Source: Thermogemmatispora carboxidivorans (GTDB lineage: Bacteria > Chloroflexota > Ktedonobacteria > Ktedonobacterales > Ktedonobacteraceae). Taken from it: DNA of 64,000 bases. Positions within the stretch are counted from its first letter, which is position 1, and each line of letters starts with the position of its first letter. The stretch covers positions 3,100,001 to 3,164,000 of the forward strand of contig NZ_JNIM01000001.1 of the NCBI RefSeq assembly GCF_000702505.1, in the 5' to 3' direction. Under the pieces are notes generated by a model. It worked only from the letters and a program-made list of their open reading frames with translations, was not told the origin of the DNA and did not search any database. The position numbers and the translations under genes are program-made. Below, piece by piece: positions 53,784 to 62,359 of this stretch.

Positions 53784-55217
53784 ATGCGAAACGTTGTTCG
53801 CCTCGCGCTCGCTTGCGCGCTGCTCCTCGTCAGTGGGATGCTCTTTTTTGAGCGGGCGCACGCCAGCAGCGGCACCTTCACCCAGTACACCTACAGCGGG
53901 CCTGCTGGCAGTCGTCCCTACTATGTCTATACGCCGGCCAACTATCAGGTTGGTACGGCGGTGCCCCTGATCGTCATGCTGCACGGCTGTACGCAGACGC
54001 CGCAGGACTTCGCCAACGGCACTCAGATGAACGCCCTGGCCGATCAAGATCAGTTCATCGTGGTCTATCCGCAGCAGACGAGTAGCTACAATTCTCTTTC
54101 CTGTTGGAATTGGTTCCTGCCCGCCCATCAGTCGCGCGGCAGCGGTGAGCCGGCCATCATTGCTGGCATTGTCCAGACCGTCGAGCAAAATACCTCGCAG
54201 TGGACGATCGACCGCAATCGCGTCTACGTGGCTGGTTTCTCGGCAGGGGCCGCGATGGCGGTGATTATGGGAGCGACCTACCCGGATATCTTTGCGGCTA
54301 TCGCTTCAGCTTCGGGCCTGGAATATCAGGCGGCGACCTCGCAGACGGCGGCGACGACGGCGATGATGCAGGGTGGGCCGAATCCGCAGCAGCAGGGGCA
54401 GGCCGCCTATCAGGCGATGGGCAGCGCTGCGCGCGTAGTGCCGACGATTGTCTTCCAGGGCCAGAGCGACTACACGGTCTATCCGGTCAACGGCGATCAG
54501 GTGGTCCAGCAGTGGATGACAACCGATCATCTGGCCTCGAACGGCAGCTACAACGCCAGCTTCAGCAGCCCGAGCAGTAGTGTGAGCGGCCAGGTGTCGG
54601 GCGGGCGCAGCTATACGGTGCAGTCCTGGAACGATAATCAGGGGAACGAGATTGAGGAGTATTGGAAGATCAACGGCATGGGTCACGACTGGTCGGGCGG
54701 CAGCAGCAGCGGCTCCTATACCGATCCGCAGGGTCCCAGCGCTACCAACGCCATCTACAGCTTTTTCATGAAGCACCCAATGAATGGCGGCGGTGGTTCG
54801 GGCGGGACAGCCACGCCCACGAGTACGCCCTCACCCACGCCATCCCCCCGCCCGACGATCACGCCGTCGCCCAGCCCGACGCCAGCGGCCTCCACCTGTC
54901 AGATCCACTACGGCATCGTCAGCCAATGGAGCGGCGGCTTCCAGGCCAGCCTGACGATCACCAATACTGGCAGCAGCGCGATCAATGGCTGGACGCTGCG
55001 CTTCTCTTTCGCCAATGGCCAGACAATCACGGTGAGCTGGAACGGGAATTTCTCGCAGGCGGGCAGCGCCGTGACGGTGACGAACGTGGCCGCCAATGCC
55101 GTGATTCCGGCCAATAGTAGCTTGAGCGTGCCGCCGGGCTTCCAGGCCACCTGGAGCGGGAGCAATCAGCCGCCCACAGCCTTTACGCTCAACGGTATGA
55201 GCTGCGCTGTGGTCTAG
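53784..55217 (+). CDS. Secreted PHB-depolymerase-type esterase with CBM2
   Basis: 477 residues. Signal peptide (NVVRLALACALLLVSGMLFFERAHA), then an alpha/beta hydrolase of the polyhydroxybutyrate depolymerase / feruloyl-acetylxylan esterase (LpqC, CE1-like) family: YYVYTPANY, oxyanion MLHGCTQ, nucleophile Ser153 in GFSAG, Asp229 in GQSDYTVYP and His301 in GMGHDWSGG. A Thr/Ser/Pro linker (~residue 350) leads to a C-terminal CBM2 (CQIHYGIVSQWSGGF...FTLNGMSCAVV). ATG 53784 has AAGGGGG 6 nt upstream. CBM2 points to plant cell wall, so deacetylation or deferuloylation of xylan is more likely than PHB cleavage; inference. Confidence 0.85.
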   Translation: MRNVVRLALACALLLVSGMLFFERAHASSGTFTQYTYSGPAGSRPYYVYTPANYQVGTAVPLIVMLHGCTQTPQDFANGTQMNALADQDQFIVVYPQQTSSYNSLSCWNWFLPAHQSRGSGEPAIIAGIVQTVEQNTSQWTIDRNRVYVAGFSAGAAMAVIMGATYPDIFAAIASASGLEYQAATSQTAATTAMMQGGPNPQQQGQAAYQAMGSAARVVPTIVFQGQSDYTVYPVNGDQVVQQWMTTDHLASNGSYNASFSSPSSSVSGQVSGGRSYTVQSWNDNQGNEIEEYWKINGMGHDWSGGSSSGSYTDPQGPSATNAIYSFFMKHPMNGGGGSGGTATPTSTPSPTPSPRPTITPSPSPTPAASTCQIHYGIVSQWSGGFQASLTITNTGSSAINGWTLRFSFANGQTITVSWNGNFSQAGSAVTVTNVAANAVIPANSSLSVPPGFQATWSGSNQPPTAFTLNGMSCAVV

Positions 55218-55268
55218 CGAGGTCGCCCGGGAGTGGGCCGCCCGCTGTCTGTTCGCTATCACTAGCGG

Positions 55269-55302
55269 GGACTGCTGTGGCGGGTTTCTGCCACGGCAGT
55301 CC
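55269..55302. terminator. Bidirectional hairpin between esterase and kinase A
   Basis: GGACTGCTGTGGC (55269-55281) pairs with GCCACGGCAGTCC (55290-55302), one mismatch; U-rich sequence follows on the plus strand (TTCTGTCTGTTTG). Confidence 0.7.
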
Positions 55303-55324
55303 TTCTGTCTGTTTGTCAGCTTGC

Positions 55325-57517
55325 TTAGCTTATCCGCCAGAGCTGCACCTGGGCACGCTGGTCGCCAGTGGCGATCAGATCAGAGATCGGCGACCAGGCA
55401 AGTGCCTGGAGAGGGGCGGTTTTCGCGCCTCCCAGGAGCTTCCCAGTCGTGCACTCCCAGACCTGGACGGTGCCGTCGTAGGAGCAGGAGGCCATTTGCT
55501 CGCCTTGGGGTGACCAACCTACGCCGGTCACTGTATTGATATGCCCCTTATAGATCAGCAGTGGCTCGCCGTTGCGAGGGTCCCAGATCTGGGCGGTGGC
55601 ATCTTGCGATCCAGAGACGATCATGCTGTTGTCAGGCGACCAGGCCACGCTCCAGACCGGCCCCTGATGACCGCGATAGACCAGATCGATGAGTCCTGAA
55701 ATGGCGTCACGGACTACGACAAGGCTATCATCTCCACCAGAGGCAAGGTCTCCACTGTCAGTACTAGACTGCGAGGCGAGCGCACGGATGTCACCGGTGT
55801 GATCACAATAAGCAGCGACTAGCTCCCCGCGGGAACTATCCCAGAGATAGGTGCAGCCAGAGCCGCCCGCCGAGGCGAGCAGCGAACCGTTTGCCTGTGC
55901 CAACCAGAGGAGGGAAGTAACGGGGAGGCTCTGTTGCTGGTAGCTCAGCCTTAGCCGTCCGGTGACAACATCCCAGATGTGGATGAAACCATCGGCGGAG
56001 CCAGAAGCGATGGAGAGGCCATCGGGCGACCAGGCCAGCGCCCGGACCTCACTCCGATGGCCACGGTAGACACGCCAGATCTGGCCGCTCATAGGGTCCC
56101 AGAGGCGGACCGTCTGATCGCGAGAAGCGGAAGCCAGCACGGCGCCATTCGGCGACCAGGCCAGGGCGGTCACTGAGCCAGTGTGTCCCTGACAACTCAG
56201 GGCCAGTCGAAGTGCCCCCGAGCCATTAGTGGCCAGTTCAGGAAGGCGAGGTCGTGATAGGAGGAAGAAGCCAGCCAAACCGGCCAGGGTAGCACCGATA
56301 CCAAGACCTCCGGCGAGAAGAGTGCGCCGCGACAAGCCAGGCCATCTGTTCTGGGGAGCCTGCGGCAGGGTAGCAGCCAGCACTTGCAGCCGGCCCCTGA
56401 CGCGGGCCAGCGGGGTCTGAGCGGTGCCACTCTTCGTCGGAGCCGCTGGTGATGGGGCCAGGATCGGTACCCGTGGCGGCGACACCGGTCCCCGTTGTGG
56501 CTGAGCTGCCGGAGGTGCTGGCCTGCCCGCCGGGGCCTGGGCGGGGGCACTGACTGTAGTGGTCACACCGCTGCCCGACTGGTTTCGCCTGGCTGGGAGG
56601 TCCTGAGCCAGGCGCCGCAGTTCGTCGCCGACGGCGCGCGCTGAGGACGGGCGTCGCTCGACGTCTAAGACGAGCAGCTGGCCGATCAGTTGGGCCAGTT
56701 CTTCGGGAACTTCTGGATTGAGCTGCCGCAACGGCGCAAAGCGAAACGGCTGCTCGCTCGGATCGCGTCCGCTCAGCAGGCTGTGCAGCACCGCCCCAAG
56801 ACTGTAGAGGTCGCTGCGCGGCGTGGTCTGCTCTTTCCCATACTGCTCCGGCGCCGCAAAGCCGGGAGAGCCAAAGGCCATCGTGTCATGCGCCTGGCCC
56901 GCTTTGAAGTGCCGCGCAATCCCAAAGTCGATCAGCAACAGCCTCCCATCCCTCTGGCGCACCATCACGTTGGCCGGCTTGAGGTCTCGGAAAATCACCG
57001 GCGGCTGCTGCTCATGCAGGTAGGCCAGCACCTCACAGAGCTGCTCACCCCACTCTACCACCTGCTCCAGCGGAAGCCTGTGCTGCGGGGTCCGCTGCTG
57101 GATGGCTTCCAGGGTCTCCCCCTCGATATAGTCCATCACCAGATAGCTCGCCTCCGGCTCGCTCCAGTAGTCGTGGATCGCCGGCAGGCTCGGATGGTGC
57201 AGCCGGGCCAGTAGTTCGGCCTCCTGTTGAAAGGCACGCTCAGCCTCGGCTCGCTCTTGGGCGTTGAGCCGACGTTTGGAGAGACATTTGACCGCCACAG
57301 GGCGGGCGCCCAACCGCCGGTCTTCTCCGAGAAAGACGGTGCCCATGCCCCCTTGACCCAGCTCGCGGATCAGTTGGTAGCGCCCTATGAGCAGGGTCCC
57401 TACCCCGGCCTCTGGGGGAGTCAGCGGTGCCTGGCAGTGCCAGCACTGGGTGGCATCCAGCGGATTGGCGGCTCCACAGTGGTCGCAGAAGCGCTCTTGC
57501 GTAAAGGCTGTACTCAT
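55325..57517 (-). CDS. Zinc-ribbon Ser/Thr protein kinase with WD40 propeller, copy A
   Basis: 730 residues. Zinc ribbon with Cys 11, 14, 25, 28 (CDHC...CWHC); Hanks kinase ~46-290 with Gly loop ELGQGGMG, Lys77, FRDLKPAN (Asp178, with Phe for the usual His/Tyr) and DFG at 197-199; Pro/Ala-rich linker; one membrane helix ~400-422; then seven WD40 repeats (LAWSPNGAVLASASRDQTVRLWD...). The propeller would be outside the cell if the kinase is inside. ATG 57517 is chosen by comparison with copy B; ribosome site is weak. The kinase half is nearly identical to copy B at 59061. Next to a methyltransferase gene. Substrates unknown. Confidence 0.9.
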   Translation of the reverse strand: MSTAFTQERFCDHCGAANPLDATQCWHCQAPLTPPEAGVGTLLIGRYQLIRELGQGGMGTVFLGEDRRLGARPVAVKCLSKRRLNAQERAEAERAFQQEAELLARLHHPSLPAIHDYWSEPEASYLVMDYIEGETLEAIQQRTPQHRLPLEQVVEWGEQLCEVLAYLHEQQPPVIFRDLKPANVMVRQRDGRLLLIDFGIARHFKAGQAHDTMAFGSPGFAAPEQYGKEQTTPRSDLYSLGAVLHSLLSGRDPSEQPFRFAPLRQLNPEVPEELAQLIGQLLVLDVERRPSSARAVGDELRRLAQDLPARRNQSGSGVTTTVSAPAQAPAGRPAPPAAQPQRGPVSPPRVPILAPSPAAPTKSGTAQTPLARVRGRLQVLAATLPQAPQNRWPGLSRRTLLAGGLGIGATLAGLAGFFLLSRPRLPELATNGSGALRLALSCQGHTGSVTALAWSPNGAVLASASRDQTVRLWDPMSGQIWRVYRGHRSEVRALAWSPDGLSIASGSADGFIHIWDVVTGRLRLSYQQQSLPVTSLLWLAQANGSLLASAGGSGCTYLWDSSRGELVAAYCDHTGDIRALASQSSTDSGDLASGGDDSLVVVRDAISGLIDLVYRGHQGPVWSVAWSPDNSMIVSGSQDATAQIWDPRNGEPLLIYKGHINTVTGVGWSPQGEQMASCSYDGTVQVWECTTGKLLGGAKTAPLQALAWSPISDLIATGDQRAQVQLWRIS

Positions 57518-57527
57518 ATGGCGATTT
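56698..57527. repeat. 830-bp near-identical duplication, copy A (kinase half)
   Basis: Matches 60578-61407 at offset 3880 with only a few substitutions. Identity ends about ten bases beyond the start codon on one side and abruptly after the kinase C-lobe on the other. Confidence 0.9.
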
Positions 57528-57661
57528 TCAAGAGCATATGATCGTTGGCTGCTGTCATCAGTGCAACCGGATCGTCCGAGCCTTTTGGCCTTCCGGTGAT
57601 GCGCTGGTTGCAAGGTACGATGGTCGGTCTGGGCTGGCAGGATGCTTGTTGTGCGCCTGTT

Positions 57662-58531
57662 TCAGGCGGGCTGGTGGCCCCAGACGGTGAGCCAGGTCCA
57701 GATAGCGCAGAAGTCGTCAGTCTGCATCTCAGCCACGGCTTGCTGATAAAGCTGGCGTAGTTCTTTCTCGCTTCCCATGCCCATCCTGACCAGAAAGGGA
57801 AGTGAGAGGTCCAGGGCCACCATCTCATCTTTGAAGAAGGCGTAATGCAGCGGTGTATCGCTCGACCACTCGGCGGCGCTGGCGTGCAGGCGCACCTCTG
57901 CGAAGCCTGCCCGACGTAACAGCCGTGGCAGCACAGGAGTAATACCAACGTGGCAGCCGTCGGGTGAGAAGCTCTGACCGGCGCGTTTGAGAGCGGCATA
58001 GCCCAAGGCGAAAAGACGCTCTGTGGCGAGGCTGGTCGTCAGTGGGCCTTCGGTCTCGGTCAGGCGGATTGTGCCACTGGGCTTGAGGAGACGGCGACAC
58101 TCGCTCAGAAGAGCCGCCCAGTCTGCAGGTCGCATGAAGCTGAAGAGGAAGCGTCCATTGATGAGATCAAAGGAGGCATCAGCGAAGGCCAGGGGCTGTC
58201 TGATGTCCATAACGGCAAAGTCGATGTTGGTCAGGCCGCGGCTGCGGGCCTGGACACGGGCATAGTCGATGACGTTGGCATTCAGATCGACGCCGACAAC
58301 TTCAACAGAAGGATAGTGAAAGGCGACTTGCATGGCCCAGCCACCCGGGCCACAGGCCAGGTCGAGGATACGTCCACCGGGCGGCAGGCTGATCCCTTCA
58401 GGAAAGAGGCCCCCCATCGCTTCCGTGAGGAGACGATCTTGTTGCATCAGGCGGGCGAGTTCCGCCACCTGTTCGGGATCAATAGGGTAGGTGCTTCTGG
58501 TTGGCCCCTCGTGAGCCGAGCTGTCCTGCAT
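57662..58531 (-). CDS. Class I SAM-dependent methyltransferase, paralogue 3
   Basis: 289 residues, related to the two methyltransferases at 1668 and 2908 (shared TYPIDPE, LARLMQQDRLLTE and DLACGPGGWA motifs, and TETEGPLTTS) but clearly diverged. ATG 58531 follows GAGAGGAG by 8 nt. Its promoter is at 58646-58674 on the minus strand. It lies 144 nt upstream of kinase A and is read in the same direction. A broken copy of its first codons survives at 61561-61644 upstream of kinase B. Confidence 0.85.
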   Translation of the reverse strand: MQDSSAHEGPTRSTYPIDPEQVAELARLMQQDRLLTEAMGGLFPEGISLPPGGRILDLACGPGGWAMQVAFHYPSVEVVGVDLNANVIDYARVQARSRGLTNIDFAVMDIRQPLAFADASFDLINGRFLFSFMRPADWAALLSECRRLLKPSGTIRLTETEGPLTTSLATERLFALGYAALKRAGQSFSPDGCHVGITPVLPRLLRRAGFAEVRLHASAAEWSSDTPLHYAFFKDEMVALDLSLPFLVRMGMGSEKELRQLYQQAVAEMQTDDFCAIWTWLTVWGHQPA

Positions 58532-58832
58532 ACTGTTGCTCCTCTCCATTGCGCCTGTCAAAGCTTATCTACAGAAAGCTGCTCGCGATCCAGGCCCGTC
58601 TGTCTTCTTGACTGAGAGAAACTGAAGCTTCTGTTCCCTCTATGGAGAATAGCAGCTTGTTTGTCGCTTGACAAGTGCTGCTGCATACTTGACAGTCGTC
58701 TCACTATGGGCTGTTCGCTCGCTCTCGTACGGCCCCTCAATAGTACCTTACTGGCACCCCTGGCCAAGAAGGAAACACATGTCGCTGTTGCCTACTTCGT
58801 CGCGCTGGCGCGCCTTCGGTCTGCGCTGGCTG
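58532..58832. repeat. ~300-bp duplication, copy A (methyltransferase promoter and transporter start)
   Basis: Closely matches 61645-61945, offset 3113 bp, including the first ~17 codons of the divergent transporter gene. Confidence 0.85.
58646..58674 (-). promoter_or_regulatory. Promoter of methyltransferase 3
   Basis: On the minus strand TTGTCA (plus 58669-58674), 17-nt spacer, TATTCT (plus 58646-58651). A copy exists near 61760. Confidence 0.6.
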
Positions 58833-58967
58833 GTGGGGCTGATTTCGCAGACAGGCACCTGGCTGCCGCTGGTGATCCAGTGCCGCAGCGCTTCTTGCAA
58901 CCTGCCGCCCTCGGCCTTCATGCTTCACGGCCTGAATAGCGCACTTGTTTCCCCGAGGCTTGTCTGA
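58779..58967 (+). pseudogene. Truncated MFS transporter fragment A
   Basis: ATG 58779 with AAGAAGGAAA upstream opens MSLLPTSSRWRAFGLRWLVGLISQTGTWLPLVIQ, the typical first helix of EntS-like MFS exporters (RALW..LVSQTGTW), but similarity stops after ~34 codons and the frame ends at 58967 after unrelated sequence. So only the N-terminus remains. Divergent from methyltransferase 3. Confidence 0.6.
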
Positions 58968-59060
58968 TCAGCTGCCAGAGCTGAGCTGATGGCGACAAGG
59001 GACTGCAGGGAAGGAGTCTGTGACAGCAGTCCGCTTGCGCACTGGTGAGAAGCTCCCTCA

Positions 59061-61397
59061 CTAGACAGTTTGCCAGATCCGCACGTTGGCGCCCTTGTCT
59101 CCGGTAGCGAGCTGGGTATAAGATGGCCACCAGACGAGTGCCTGGAAAGCTGCGCTTTTGCCAGTTCCCCAAAGCTGCCCGCTCGTGCCGTCCCAGAGCT
59201 GGAGGGTACCGTCATCGGAGCAGGAAGCAATCTTGCTCTGAAAGGGCGACCAGGCCAGGCCGGTGACTCTATCGCTGTGGCCCTTATAGGTCAGCAGCCG
59301 TTCGCCGAGGCTGAGGTTCCAGATCCGGACGGTGGTATCAGCCGAGCCGGAGGCGAGCAGGTTGCCGTCAGGCGACCAGGCCAGGCTCCAGACTGGGTCG
59401 CTATGGCCCTGGTAGGAGCTTAGGGTGGACCAGCCGACCGTTTCTCGGATCTCGATCAGGCCAGCGTCTCCGGCTGAGGCAAGCCGCTTGCCATCAGGCG
59501 ACCAGGCCAGGGTACGGATGCTGCCGCTGTCGCCGAGCTGATTCCAGAGAAGCGCCCCGCTGAGGCCATCCCAGATGGAGACACTGCCGTCATCGCCCGC
59601 CGAGGCTAGCCGTACACTATCCGATTGTGGAGACCAGGCCAGGGCGTTGACAGCACCTTTGTGCCCCTGGTAGCTTCGCTGCAACTGCCCTGTGTCAGCA
59701 TCCCAGATGTGGATGAAGCCATCAGCGGAACCAGAGGCAATGTAGACGCCCCAGGGCGACCAGGAGAGCGCTTGAACCTCGCTCTGATGGCCAGTGTAGA
59801 CCAGCAGGCTTGCACCAGTCCTGACATCCCAGAGACGGACCGTCTGATCGCGAGAGGCGGATGCCAGTATGACATGATCAGGCGACCAGGCTAGCGCGGT
59901 CACTGGGCCTTGATGTCCCCGGCAGGTTATCAGGAGGCTCACATTCTCCGATCCCTGCGCTTCCTGGGTGGCCAGGTCGATAGTGCGAGACTGCGAGGCA
60001 ATGAAAACGACGCCGCCACAGGTCAGGGCCAGGGCCCCAGCCCCGAGGCCCAGTGCGAGCAAGGATCGCCGAGATATCTGAGGCTTTTGAATCGGCACTG
60101 CCGGCGGGGAGATCAGCGCAGGCTGCAGCAACTGGCGCTGCCTTCCCGCTTGAGCCTGGCCCGGTAATGAGACAAAGGGTCCCGCTGGCACTGTCGGCGC
60201 CAGTCCCTGCTTCGGCTGCGCTGCGGCTGCACCTTGCCTCCCAGCCTGAGCCTGGCCCGCTGATGAGACAAAGGGTCCCGCCGGCACTGTCGGCGCCAGT
60301 CCCTGCTTCGGCTGCGCTGCGGCTGCACCTTGCCTCCCAGCTTGAGTCTGGCCCGCTGATGAGACAAAGGGTCCCGCTGGCACTGTCGGCGCCAGTCCCT
60401 GCTTCGGCTGCGCTGCGGCTGCACCTTGCCCCTGTGCTGGCCAGCCTCCTACTCGTGCGCTCCTGCCGCTCCCTTTGCCAATTCCAGGCTGCCGCTTCAG
60501 CCGCTCCAGCACCTCACGCGCCGAGGATGGGCGTTGTTTCGGCTCAAGGGCCACCAGCTCCGCTATGAGCCGGGCTAGCTCTTCGGGAACTTCTGGATTG
60601 AGCTGCCGCAACGGCGCAAAGCGAAACGGCTGCTCGCTCGGATCGCGTCCGCTCAGCAGGCTGTGCAGCACCGCCCCAAGACTGTAGAGGTCGCTACGCG
60701 GCGTGGTCTGCTCTTTCCCATACTGCTCCGGCGCCGCAAAGCCGGGAGAGCCAAAGGCCATCGTGTCATGCGCCTGGCCCGCTTTGAAGTGCCGCGCAAT
60801 CCCAAAGTCGATCAGTAACAGCCTCCCGTCCCTCTGGCGCACCATCACGTTGGCCGGCTTGAGGTCTCGGAAAATCACCGGCGGCTGCTGCTCATGCAGG
60901 TAGGCCAGCACCTCACAGAGCTGCTCACCCCACTCTACCACCTGCTCCAGCGGAAGCCTGTGCTGCGGGGTCCGCTGCTGGATGGCTTCCAGGGTTTCCC
61001 CCTCGATATAGTCCATCACCAGATAGCTCGCCTCCGGCTCGCTCCAGTAGTCGTGGATCGCCGGCAGGCTCGGATGGTGCAGCCGGGCCAGTAGTTCGGC
61101 CTCCTGTTGAAAGGCACGCTCAGCCTCGGCTCGCTCTTGGGCGTTGAGCCGATGTTTGGAGAGACATTTGACCGCCACAGGGCGGGCGCCCAACCGCCGG
61201 TCTTCTCCGAGAAAGACGGTGCCCATGCCCCCTTGACCCAGCTCGCGGATCAGTTGGTAGCGCCCTATGAGCAGGGTCCCTACCCCGGCCTCTGGGGGAG
61301 TCAGCGGTGCCTGGCAGTGCCAGCACTGGGTGGCATCCAGCGGATTGGCGGCTCCACAGTGGTCGCAGAAGCGCTCTTGCGTAAAGGCTGTACTCAT
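59061..61397 (-). CDS. Zinc-ribbon Ser/Thr protein kinase with WD40 propeller, copy B
   Basis: 778 residues; same architecture as copy A: zinc ribbon, Hanks kinase with FRDLKPAN and DFG, Ala/Pro/Gln linker, membrane helix (SLLALGLGAGALALTCGGVVFIA), and seven WD40 repeats. Residues 1 to ~274 are nearly identical to copy A (one visible change is SKHRLN for SKRRLN); the rest is strongly diverged. The linker holds three copies of a 32-residue unit (QGAAAAQPKQGLAP...) encoded by 96-bp repeats. Upstream lie remnants of a methyltransferase and a transporter gene instead of the intact methyltransferase beside copy A. Confidence 0.9.
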   Translation of the reverse strand: MSTAFTQERFCDHCGAANPLDATQCWHCQAPLTPPEAGVGTLLIGRYQLIRELGQGGMGTVFLGEDRRLGARPVAVKCLSKHRLNAQERAEAERAFQQEAELLARLHHPSLPAIHDYWSEPEASYLVMDYIEGETLEAIQQRTPQHRLPLEQVVEWGEQLCEVLAYLHEQQPPVIFRDLKPANVMVRQRDGRLLLIDFGIARHFKAGQAHDTMAFGSPGFAAPEQYGKEQTTPRSDLYSLGAVLHSLLSGRDPSEQPFRFAPLRQLNPEVPEELARLIAELVALEPKQRPSSAREVLERLKRQPGIGKGSGRSARVGGWPAQGQGAAAAQPKQGLAPTVPAGPFVSSAGQTQAGRQGAAAAQPKQGLAPTVPAGPFVSSAGQAQAGRQGAAAAQPKQGLAPTVPAGPFVSLPGQAQAGRQRQLLQPALISPPAVPIQKPQISRRSLLALGLGAGALALTCGGVVFIASQSRTIDLATQEAQGSENVSLLITCRGHQGPVTALAWSPDHVILASASRDQTVRLWDVRTGASLLVYTGHQSEVQALSWSPWGVYIASGSADGFIHIWDADTGQLQRSYQGHKGAVNALAWSPQSDSVRLASAGDDGSVSIWDGLSGALLWNQLGDSGSIRTLAWSPDGKRLASAGDAGLIEIRETVGWSTLSSYQGHSDPVWSLAWSPDGNLLASGSADTTVRIWNLSLGERLLTYKGHSDRVTGLAWSPFQSKIASCSDDGTLQLWDGTSGQLWGTGKSAAFQALVWWPSYTQLATGDKGANVRIWQTV
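60142..60429. repeat. 96-bp tandem repeat, about three copies
   Basis: Period of exactly 96 bp (landmark ACCTTGCC at 60231, 60327 and 60423), in frame, encoding the Ala/Gln/Pro linker of kinase B. Copies differ by few bases. Confidence 0.9.
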
Positions 61398-61407
61398 ATG
61401 GCGATCT
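60578..61407. repeat. 830-bp near-identical duplication, copy B (kinase half)
   Basis: Partner of 56698-57527. Confidence 0.9.
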
Positions 61408-61560
61408 TCACTCTCGTATCAGGGGTGGTCACTGCTCCCAGCACTGGACAACCAGGAGGGCGGGAGCGCTTTGGCCGCTCTGGCCTGCTGATGATGCGAT
61501 AGTGGCGACGGTTGCGCTGGTCGCAAGTTCGGTGCTGCTCTAGTGTGTGGCCCGGTCAGC

Positions 61561-61644
61561 CCAGGCAGGCGAGTTCCGCCACCTGTTCGGGATCAATAGG
61601 TAGGTGCTTCTGATTGGCCCCTTGTGAGCCGAGCTGTCCTGCAT
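61561..61644 (-). pseudogene. Remnant of methyltransferase N-terminus
   Basis: About 28 codons of the methyltransferase 3 start survive (ATG 61644, MQDSSAHK-like, then TYPID region). One G is missing compared with 58482-58486, breaking the frame near codon 12, and all sequence beyond ~61561 is gone. Confidence 0.75.
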
Positions 61645-61945
61645 ATTGTTGCTCCTCTTCATTGCACCTGTCAAAGCTTATCTACGGAGAGCTGTTTGCG
61701 ATCCAGGCCCGTCTGTCTTCTTGACTGAGAGAAACTGAAGCTTCTGTTCCCTCTATGGAGAATAGCAGCTTGTTTGTCGCTTGACAAGTGCTGCTGTATA
61801 CTTGACAGTCGTCTCACTATGGGCTGTTCGCTCGCTCTCGTACGGCCCCTCAATAGTACCTTACTGGCACCCCTGGCCAAGAAGGAAACATATGTCGCTG
61901 CCGCCTACTTCGTCGCGCTGGCACGTCTTCGGTCTGCGCTGGGGG
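61645..61945. repeat. ~300-bp duplication, copy B
   Basis: Partner of 58532-58832: methyltransferase promoter region and transporter start. Confidence 0.85.
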
Positions 61946-61948
61946 TAG
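61892..61948 (+). pseudogene. Remnant of MFS transporter start, copy B
   Basis: ATG 61892 opens MSLPPTSSRWHVFGLRWG then TAG. Matches fragment A for 17 codons. Confidence 0.7.
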
Positions 61949-62359
61949 GTGTCCGCTGCCGAGGGCGAGGGTGCGACGAGGTTTGAATCTCTTCCCCTTG
62001 TGGGCCCAGCCAGGGCCTCGCTCTGCCGGCCAGCACCCTGGCGCTCGGGCCTCCGCTGGAGGCCGGAGGTGGTCGGTAGCTGGGGTGAGTCGGCGCCGGT
62101 GTAGCTCCTCTCCGTTGAAGCTGCTCTTTCGGTTGCTGGCGGAGGTGAACGCGCTTCTTTTGCCGCTCATGCCATTCGTTTCGAGGATCTCGGTTCCCGG
62201 GTTTTCGTGCAGCGATGCTCGAATGGCTTTGCAGGCCGCATCAGGGCCATAGTGGCTAGCATCATGACCTCCCAAAAGCGGTCACTGATGACCGTTTTTT
62301 TGGGATGCTCGAAAAGGCTTGACTGAGGCCGCCTGCGATGCTATTCTGGAGAGGGTACC
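61949..62359. other. Non-coding stretch before the CRISPR array
   Basis: No gene recognised between the transporter remnant and the array. It ends in the terminator at 62271-62304 and about 55 bases that could be a short CRISPR leader. Confidence 0.5.
62271..62304. terminator. Bidirectional intrinsic terminator upstream of the CRISPR array
   Basis: CGGTCA (62279-62284), loop CTGA, TGACCG (62289-62294), then TTTTTTT (62295-62301). Flanking CCCAAAA and TTTTGGG extend the stem, so it also works on the minus strand. Confidence 0.85.

Noticed and set aside
58668..58694. Two TTGACA boxes 21 bp apart as promoter for the transporter fragment
   Set aside because: No acceptable -10 box at 16-18 bp from either; left unassigned.
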